Below are positions 1 to 4,475 of a DNA stretch of 5,928 nucleotides, piece after piece. This stretch comes from Myxococcota bacterium (lineage in GTDB: Bacteria; Myxococcota_A; Polyangia; HGW-17): assembly GCA_018821745.1 (NCBI GenBank), contig JAHJLU010000217.1, forward strand, positions 1-5,928, given 5' to 3'. The notes beneath the pieces were generated by a model. That model was not told the origin of the DNA, did not search any database, and saw nothing but the letters and a program-made list of their open reading frames with translations. A program made the translations under genes and the position numbers. Positions within the stretch are counted from its first letter, which is position 1. Every line of letters begins with the position of its first letter.

Positions 1-1
1 C

Positions 2-991
2 TATTTTTACCCCTATCCCCAGGCGGGAATCGATTTCCCCGACGACGCCACCTACGCGGCCCACGGCGGCGGCCTCTCGCTGGGTGACTGGCGAAGGCAG
101 AACGTCAACCAGATGGTGGCCGCGGTGATGACCCTGGTCCGGGACATCCGCCCCGAGGTGCGCTTCGGGATCGCCCCCTTCGGGATCTATCGCCCGGGCA
201 TGCCCGAGGGGATCACCGGGCTGGATCAGTGGGCGCAGTTGTTCGCCGACCCCCTGGCCTGGATGGAGACCGGCGATGTGGACTATATCGCGCCCCAGCT
301 CTACTGGCCCACGACCCAGGCGGGGCAGGAGTACGGGCTGCTGCTGGACTGGTGGGCGGTTGAGGCCCTCGCCAATGGCCGCGACTTTTACATTGGGAAT
401 TACCTGTCAAAGCTGGGCACCACCTCGGCCTGGTCCCGGGCCGAGATCGAGGAGCAGCTGCGGCTGGCCAGGGAAGATCCCCGCGTGCTGGGCACCATCC
501 AGTACCAGATTGAGCCCCTGGTTGAGGACCGAGACAGCATCACCAGCTATTTCGCCGTTCACAACGCGACGCCCGCGAGCACGCCGCCCATCCCCGACGC
601 CGACGAGGTCCCCGACCCGCCGGTGGTGACGGTGGCGGGGGCCCAGGTCACCCTCAGCGGCGCGGGCAGATATTACGCCGTGTATCTCGATGAGGAGGGG
701 AGCTGGGTCATCAGCAGGCTGGTTCATGGGGACCAGGCTACGCTCTACCGCGGCCGCTGGGCCATCAGTGTGGTGGGGCGCAATGGTCTCGAGAGCCTCG
801 GTGTTGTTGTGGCCATCGAGGAAGGGGAGCCCCCCACGGGCGACCCATGTACCCACAGCTACGGCGGGGTCTACGTAAACGGCGGCTGCTCAGCTTCCTA
901 CCAGTGCTGCGACGGCGTGTGGGAGGCGGGGACCGACGTCTGCGGCGCCTGTGTCTGCGTGGAAGCAACGGGGACCATAGGCTGCGAATAA
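2..991 (+). CDS. Family 10 glycosyl hydrolase-like protein (GHL10/DUF187), 5'-partial, with C-terminal cysteine-rich domain
   Basis: The frame is open from the left edge and ends at TAA 989-991, giving 329 visible residues; the true start lies outside the window. Residues 1-187 look like the C-terminal half of a GHL10 barrel. They carry YFYPYP at the edge, DFPDDATY, DWRRQNVNQMV, RFGIAPFGIYRP and DVDYIAPQLYW, which are hallmark strings of the YngK/DigH group. E. coli DigH (YddW) of this family cleaves denuded peptidoglycan glycan strands, so a cell-wall glycan substrate is inferred here, not shown. A Pro-rich linker leads to a small beta domain (about 205-273) resembling the Fn3-like tail of many GHL10 proteins. 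The last part (283-328) has eight cysteines, with YQCCDG and CGACVC, and looks like a disulfide-stabilised extracellular module. Export is therefore likely, although the signal peptide is not visible. I cannot identify the catalytic acids with certainty from this fragment. Confidence 0.92.
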   Translation, partial: YFYPYPQAGIDFPDDATYAAHGGGLSLGDWRRQNVNQMVAAVMTLVRDIRPEVRFGIAPFGIYRPGMPEGITGLDQWAQLFADPLAWMETGDVDYIAPQLYWPTTQAGQEYGLLLDWWAVEALANGRDFYIGNYLSKLGTTSAWSRAEIEEQLRLAREDPRVLGTIQYQIEPLVEDRDSITSYFAVHNATPASTPPIPDADEVPDPPVVTVAGAQVTLSGAGRYYAVYLDEEGSWVISRLVHGDQATLYRGRWAISVVGRNGLESLGVVVAIEEGEPPTGDPCTHSYGGVYVNGGCSASYQCCDGVWEAGTDVCGACVCVEATGTIGCE

Positions 992-1090
992 TCCAATATG
1001 CCCTTGGGCGCCGCACTCGCCGGAGTTCCGCAATATGCGTTGGTGAAATCCCCCAGCTCCCTTCGTGAAATTGGGTGCATGGGGAAGAGT

Positions 1091-1100
1091 GGAAAAGAGG
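1091..1100 (+). promoter_or_regulatory. Ribosome binding site deciding the start at 1109
   Basis: GGAAAAGAGG is a purine-rich Shine-Dalgarno-like run ending 8 bases before ATG 1109. The alternative in-frame ATGs at 998 and 1079 lack a comparable run at the right distance. The caveat is that a start at 1079 would add lysines 3 and 6, giving the signal peptide the positive N-region that the 1109 start lacks. Confidence 0.5.
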
Positions 1101-1108
1101 TGTGTATC

Positions 1109-1900
1109 ATGGGTAGTTCATATTTTGTGGTGTCTTGGCTGGTTTTGGCGTTTGCGGTTGTGGGGTGTAAGAACGGGACTCAGGACCAGTCAGGCTCCAG
1201 TCCGGGCGTGAAACACAAACCGGCCGGTACAGGGGAAAATGCGATGCCCGCCACGATCAAGCCGCCGCCCGCAATGGCGGTTCCCATGAAACCTGCACTG
1301 CCGACCGATGTACCCCAAAAGGGGCCTGCAAAGAACGGAAAGCCGCCAAAGGGCACACTGACTGCCCAATTCGCGCACCATAAAAGGCGAAATATGATCC
1401 GCACCTTCTCCAGCTCCGTGGACAATGAGTCCCGGGTCACCGTCAAAATGTACGCCGATGGTTCGGTTACTCTCGATGACAAGGGAAAATGGCTCGACCG
1501 GGTCACCTATAGCAAACTTACTGCTTGCCAGAGCCGGGTCGAGGAGAAGCGCTGGGATACATTATACGAAGGCACCTGGGAACAGAATGGCAAACAGTTG
1601 GTTATCAAGACCAAGCTGGTCAACGAGAAGTGTACCCAAGGGGTAACGTGCGACAGTCGCCCGCCCGAGATGACCCCGTGTGGCCCTGTAACAAAAACCC
1701 TCATCCTCACCTGCACCGCGGATTCGCTCACACTGAAACAGGATAAGAAGAGTATCCCCGCCTGGAAATGTGATATGGGGAAAGCAGCGACCCACACAAG
1801 CAATCCCTGGAATTTTGGGAGGGATCAGTGTGTGGAGCGATACATGGGAAACCGGTGGCCCTTCTATTACCGGCCCTGTGCGGCACAGAAGCCAAACTGA
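1109..1900 (+). CDS. Putative outer-membrane lipoprotein with Pro/Lys-rich linker and cysteine-containing beta domain, function unknown
   Basis: This protein has 263 residues from ATG 1109 and stops at TGA 1898-1900. I do not recognise its function. Residues 1-20 form a lipoprotein signal: a hydrophobic stretch ends in the lipobox AVVGC, so Cys20 would be lipidated. Lys21 at +2 is not an inner-membrane retention Asp, so outer-membrane sorting is expected if Lol-type rules apply. Residues about 21-95 are low complexity, rich in Pro, Lys and Gly (for example IKPPPAMAVPMKP), and look like a flexible spacer. Residues about 105-225 alternate hydrophobic and polar positions (VTVKMYADGSVTL, YEGTWEQNGKQLVIKT, LILTCTADSLTL), suggesting a small beta-barrel or sandwich, perhaps lipocalin-like. 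Eight further cysteines follow the lipidated one, consistent with periplasmic or surface disulfides. The basic C-terminus has a WPFYYRPC patch. GC content by eye is clearly lower than in the gene before it. Confidence 0.87.
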   Translation: MGSSYFVVSWLVLAFAVVGCKNGTQDQSGSSPGVKHKPAGTGENAMPATIKPPPAMAVPMKPALPTDVPQKGPAKNGKPPKGTLTAQFAHHKRRNMIRTFSSSVDNESRVTVKMYADGSVTLDDKGKWLDRVTYSKLTACQSRVEEKRWDTLYEGTWEQNGKQLVIKTKLVNEKCTQGVTCDSRPPEMTPCGPVTKTLILTCTADSLTLKQDKKSIPAWKCDMGKAATHTSNPWNFGRDQCVERYMGNRWPFYYRPCAAQKPN

Positions 1901-1940
1901 TACTTCGCCCGCTGGCAAGCGGCGTCACGTCCTGTTCCCC

Positions 1941-1965
1941 CTGGGAATTTTCCGGGCCAGTTTTT
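1941..1965 (+). terminator. Weak candidate terminator after the lipoprotein gene
   Basis: CTGG (1941-1944) can pair with CCAG (1957-1960), and T5 (1961-1965) follows directly, 40 bases after the stop codon. The stem is only 4 bp with a 12-base loop, and a nested GGAA/TTCC pairing competes with it. Position and T-tract are right but stability is poor, so this is tentative. Confidence 0.2.
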
Positions 1966-2009
1966 CCCACTGCACCCCGGGTCCAGTCATCACCTGATCC
2001 CGTGGCCAC

Positions 2010-2037
2010 TTTACAACAGGCCAAACTGTGGTAGGGT
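2010..2037 (+). promoter_or_regulatory. Probable sigma70-type promoter for the RCC1 lipoprotein gene
   Basis: TTTACA (2010-2015) matches the -35 consensus TTGACA at 5 of 6 positions. TAGGGT (2032-2037) lies 16 bases downstream and keeps the first, second and last bases of TATAAT. TGG directly upstream (2029-2031) gives an extended -10. The start codon at 2077 would leave a leader of about 30-33 bases. The -35 is flanked by inverted arms TGGCC (2003-2007) and GGCCA (2019-2023), which could be an operator or chance. Confidence 0.5.
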
Positions 2038-2076
2038 AAGTGTCAGGGTTTTCACTTATTTTCCCGGGAGTTTCTC

Positions 2077-4308
2077 ATGAGAATCACTCTGATCGCGAGT
2101 CTTGTGTTTCTGGTTTCAGGTTGTTCCTTTGATCCATCTGGGGTCGACGGAGTCAACAACGCCAACAACACCAATAACACCAACAACCTGAATAATACCA
2201 ACAACACCAATAATACAAACAACGTGAACAACACCAACAATGTCACCTGTGGAGACGGGACCGCCGGGGGAACCGAGGAGTGTGACACAACAGATTTCCG
2301 GGATGAAAACTGTGCCTCCCTCGGATTCTATTACGGAGACCTGGTGTGCAGCGGCTCCTGCACCATCGATGACTCCGGCTGCGAGGGGTACTGCGGGGAT
2401 GCCATCATCAGTTCCCTCTATGGCGAGGAGTGTGACGGCACTGTCTTCAGCAACACCACCTGCCGCAGAGTCAATGAGCGTGACCCCTATGGCGGCCCCC
2501 TGGCCTGCGACGATCAGTGTAAGATCGACACCTCCGGTTGTCAGCCCCGAGGCTGGGTCAGCGTGGACTCGGGTGTGGACTTCAGCTGTGGCGTCCTCTA
2601 CGACGGAACCGTCTGGTGCTGGGGCATCAACAACGAAGAACAGCTGGGCGCCGATCAGGTGGCCGGGGTCGCGGCACCCGTTCCGGTGCAGGTCCCCATC
2701 ACCTTCAACGCACGTAAAGTTGCCTGTGGCAGCGATTTCGCCTGCGCCATCTCGACCCTTGGGGAGGTCTGGTGCTGGGGCCGCAACGATCACAGCCAGC
2801 TGGGGGACGGGACCGCGGTGGACACGGGGACTCCCGTAAAAGTAGGCGGAGGACTCGCCAATGTTCAGAAGCTGGCCCTTGGCGATGAGTTCGCCTGCGC
2901 CATGCTTACGGGTGGATATGTGTGGTGCTGGGGTCGAAACGATGCGGGGCAGCTGGGAAGCGGAACAGCGCTCAATGAATCGGGTGATCCCATCGCCATC
3001 GCAAATCTCCCCACGGGTGTGCAGGATATCAGCGCGGGCAAGTGGCACGTCTGTGTGTTGACCCAGGCCGGGCAGATTTACTGCTGGGGAGAAGGGGGCA
3101 AGGGGCAACTGGGGAATGGTGCTACCACCGATATGAATAATCCCATGCTGGTGAACGCCCCCGGCACCGTCTTCACCTCCCTCTCCTGCGGCTGGGAGTT
3201 GACCTGCGCTGTCACCGCCGGCGCCACCGTCATGTGCTGGGGATCCAACAATGTGTCCCAGGTGGGAGATCACACTACGGTCAACCAGACCTCCCCCGTG
3301 TTCGTCCAGGAGATGGACAACGCGGTGCTGGTGAGCGCTCAGCGGGAGCGGGCCTGCAGTGTCCGGGCCGACGGGACTGTCTGGTGCTGGGGTGCCGGCG
3401 ATTTCGGCGGTCTGGGTGACGGTTACCGTGCGGACAGCATGAGCCCGGTTCAGGTGAAAAACGCCAGGGGGTTGGTCTCCATTGGGAACATATCCCGCTA
3501 TTTCTCCTGTGGTCTCAACGCCATGGGAAACATTTTCTGCTGGGGCCGCAACGACAACGGACAGCTGGGATACGACTGTCAGAACGCTGATCTGAAGGGG
3601 GCCGCGCGGATCCTCGACCCCTTCCGACGCGCCAATTGCCACGACGGTATCGACAACGACGGCGACGGCTTTATCGACACGGTCGACACTGACTGTATCC
3701 CCTACGAGCAGTCCGTCTACCAGTTCTTCAATCCGGCGATTCCCTTCGACCTGGCCCACAAGAAGCTTCGATTCACGCTCCAGAGTGCGACCCAGTCATA
3801 CTCCTACACCGTCCTCGATGCCACCGCCTTCGATGTGGTCCCCGGCACGGGGATGAGCTCCAGGCAGTTCAATCTCATGGACGATGACATGTGGCCAATC
3901 GTCAGCATCGGCTTCGACTTTCCCTTCTTTCAGAAAGTCCACAGCAGCCTCTTTATCGGCTCCGACGGCAAGATTTCCTTTGAGGAGGGGAGCCTCGACT
4001 GGTCCGAGTCCCCCATCGAGTTTCTCAACGGCCCCCCCATGATCGCGGCCATCTGGAATGACTGGTACCACGACGATATGTCAACCGCCGACGATATCTA
4101 TTTCGATCAGTTCGCCGACCATGTGGCGATTACGTTTGTAGGCATCAGGGACGTTGAAGATGCCCATTTTGTGAATTTCCAGGTGGTTCTATGGGACACG
4201 GGTGAAATCGAGATCTCCTACGGCGACACGGATAACACCGACGGGCTTGTGGGCGTTACTCCGGGGCGCGGCGCCACCGACACCTCCTCCGTTGATTTTC
4301 TCCCATGA
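2077..4308 (+). CDS. Multidomain surface lipoprotein: x-N-N linker, cysteine-rich repeats, seven-blade RCC1 propeller, NIDO-like C-terminal domain
   Basis: This protein has 743 residues. ATG 2077 follows GGGAG (2066-2070) at 6 bases. MRITLIASLVFLVSGC is a lipoprotein signal with Cys16 as the lipidation site and Ser at +2, so outer-membrane anchoring is inferred. Residues 26-56 are ten x-N-N triplets, a flexible spacer. Residues 58-155 hold two Myxococcota-type disulfide repeats (CGDGTAGGTEECD, then CGDAIISS...GEECD, each ending DxSGC). Residues 160-501 contain seven RCC1 repeats, each with CWG and most with QLG, enough to close a propeller; every blade has a C-x9-C pair. Cys521-Cys540 encloses DGIDNDGDG, an Asp-rich, probably metal-binding motif known from Myxococcota surface proteins. 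Residues about 548-743 form a beta domain (GFDFPFF at 612, NGPPMIAAIWNDW at 651, FDQFADHVAITFVG, GLVGVTPG at 723) resembling NIDO/lectin-like modules. No catalytic motif is visible. A role in surface binding or protein interaction is inferred. Eukaryotic RCC1 Ran-exchange activity is not expected in this secreted context. Confidence 0.95.
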   Translation: MRITLIASLVFLVSGCSFDPSGVDGVNNANNTNNTNNLNNTNNTNNTNNVNNTNNVTCGDGTAGGTEECDTTDFRDENCASLGFYYGDLVCSGSCTIDDSGCEGYCGDAIISSLYGEECDGTVFSNTTCRRVNERDPYGGPLACDDQCKIDTSGCQPRGWVSVDSGVDFSCGVLYDGTVWCWGINNEEQLGADQVAGVAAPVPVQVPITFNARKVACGSDFACAISTLGEVWCWGRNDHSQLGDGTAVDTGTPVKVGGGLANVQKLALGDEFACAMLTGGYVWCWGRNDAGQLGSGTALNESGDPIAIANLPTGVQDISAGKWHVCVLTQAGQIYCWGEGGKGQLGNGATTDMNNPMLVNAPGTVFTSLSCGWELTCAVTAGATVMCWGSNNVSQVGDHTTVNQTSPVFVQEMDNAVLVSAQRERACSVRADGTVWCWGAGDFGGLGDGYRADSMSPVQVKNARGLVSIGNISRYFSCGLNAMGNIFCWGRNDNGQLGYDCQNADLKGAARILDPFRRANCHDGIDNDGDGFIDTVDTDCIPYEQSVYQFFNPAIPFDLAHKKLRFTLQSATQSYSYTVLDATAFDVVPGTGMSSRQFNLMDDDMWPIVSIGFDFPFFQKVHSSLFIGSDGKISFEEGSLDWSESPIEFLNGPPMIAAIWNDWYHDDMSTADDIYFDQFADHVAITFVGIRDVEDAHFVNFQVVLWDTGEIEISYGDTDNTDGLVGVTPGRGATDTSSVDFLP
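2152..2244 (+). repeat. In-frame 9-bp repeat encoding the (x-N-N)10 linker
   Basis: Ten near-identical 9-base units of the form NNN-AAY-AAY encode Val/Ala/Thr/Leu-Asn-Asn, followed by a closing Val. AAC dominates but AAT is interspersed, so the DNA is an imperfect repeat while the protein pattern is strict. Asn-rich spacers after a lipidated cysteine are common in Bradymonas-like and other deltaproteobacterial surface lipoproteins. Copy number could vary by slippage. Confidence 0.9.
2554..3579 (+). repeat. Seven RCC1 repeats forming one complete beta-propeller
   Basis: The blade signatures in order are WCWGINNEEQLG, WCWGRNDHSQLG, WCWGRNDAGQLG, YCWGEGGKGQLG, MCWGSNNVSQVG, WCWGAGDFGGLG and FCWGRNDNGQLG. 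In all seven the cysteine of CWG is preceded exactly ten positions earlier by another cysteine (for example CGVLYDGTVWC), so one cross-hairpin disulfide per blade is inferred. Blades 2 and 5 carry an extra cysteine (VACGSDF, LSCGWEL). Seven is the canonical blade number of RCC1. Confidence 0.93.
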
Positions 4309-4322
4309 ATCAGTGTTTTCCC

Positions 4323-4346
4323 GAGTGACCAAGATCACGCTTTTTT
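4323..4346 (+). terminator. Candidate intrinsic terminator after the RCC1 lipoprotein gene
   Basis: GTGA (4325-4328) pairs with TCAC (4335-4338) around a 6-base loop. One mismatch (A4324/G4339) is followed by a further G-C pair (4323/4340), and T6 (4341-4346) comes immediately after. It begins 15 bases after the stop codon. The T-tract and position fit termination, but the stem is short. The same bases also read as a CRP/FNR-family palindrome, listed separately. Confidence 0.35.
4325..4338. promoter_or_regulatory. GTGA-N6-TCAC palindrome, possible CRP/FNR-family operator
   Basis: GTGACCAAGATCAC matches the core of the E. coli CRP consensus (TGTGA-N6-TCACA) at all eight GTGA/TCAC positions, but the outer T and A are absent (A4324 and G4339). 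It lies about 140 bases upstream of the metalloprotease start, compatible with an activator site only if the promoter is far from the start codon. A chance match or a terminator stem is equally possible. Confidence 0.25.
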
Positions 4347-4370
4347 CAGCGAATAGGCATTTGGACTCTT

Positions 4371-4398
4371 TTTTGCGGGATTTTGTTCCATTTTGCGG
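4371..4398 (+). repeat. Direct repeat TTTTGCGG at a 20-bp period
   Basis: TTTTGCGG occurs exactly at 4371-4378 and 4391-4398. The copies begin 20 bases apart, about two helical turns, so a bound protein would meet both on the same face. TATGAA (4399-4404), which matches TATAAT at four positions, abuts the second copy, but no convincing -35 is found at the right spacing. This may be an activator-dependent promoter region; function is not shown. Confidence 0.3.
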
Positions 4399-4413
4399 TA
4401 TGAATACCACTGC

Positions 4414-4430
4414 TGCCTGTTTATCAGGCA
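4414..4430 (+). other. Small perfect hairpin in the leader of the metalloprotease gene
   Basis: TGCCTG (4414-4419) and CAGGCA (4425-4430) form a perfect 6-bp stem with loop TTTAT, 46 bases before ATG 4476. No T-tract follows, so it is not an intrinsic terminator. It could be an mRNA stability or regulatory element, or an operator. Confidence 0.3.
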
Positions 4431-4464
4431 AATTATGCGCTCTGCCGAATCCTCTTTTCGCCAC

Positions 4465-4470
4465 TGGAGG
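4465..4470 (+). promoter_or_regulatory. Strong ribosome binding site of the metalloprotease gene
   Basis: TGGAGG ends 5 bases before ATG 4476 and fixes the start. In this frame there is no other ATG between the upstream stop TGA (4401-4403) and 4476. Confidence 0.8.
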
Positions 4471-4475
4471 CATCC

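Noticed and set aside
994..1038. CAATATGC occurring twice (994-1001 and 1031-1038)
   Set aside because: The 8-mers are 37 bp apart, with no promoter-like context and no helical phasing clear enough to argue function.
1043..1071. GTGAAAT occurring twice (1043-1049 and 1065-1071), 22 bp apart
   Set aside because: A 7-mer pair in a 117-base gap with no adjoining -10/-35 signals; likely chance.
998..1108. Upstream extension of the unknown lipoprotein to ATG 998
   Set aside because: It would put 37 extra residues before the signal peptide, has no ribosome site and begins only 7 bases after the preceding stop codon.
1909..1922. Hairpin CCGCT-GGCA-AGCGG just after the lipoprotein gene
   Set aside because: The 5-bp stem is perfect but no T-tract follows, so it does not support an intrinsic terminator.
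2152..2244. Possible CRISPR or non-coding microsatellite
   Set aside because: The 9-bp period stays in frame and encodes strict x-N-N triplets inside a clear lipoprotein; there are no spacers.
2554..3579. RCC1 as a Ran-type guanine nucleotide exchange factor
   Set aside because: The protein is lipidated and disulfide-rich, so it acts outside the cytoplasm; only the propeller fold is shared.
2116..3759. 547-residue open frame on the reverse strand opposite the RCC1 gene
   Set aside because: It mirrors the plus-strand gene, whose lipobox, repeats and cysteine pattern are unmistakable. The reverse product has no coherent domain and the frame arises from GC-rich codon positions.
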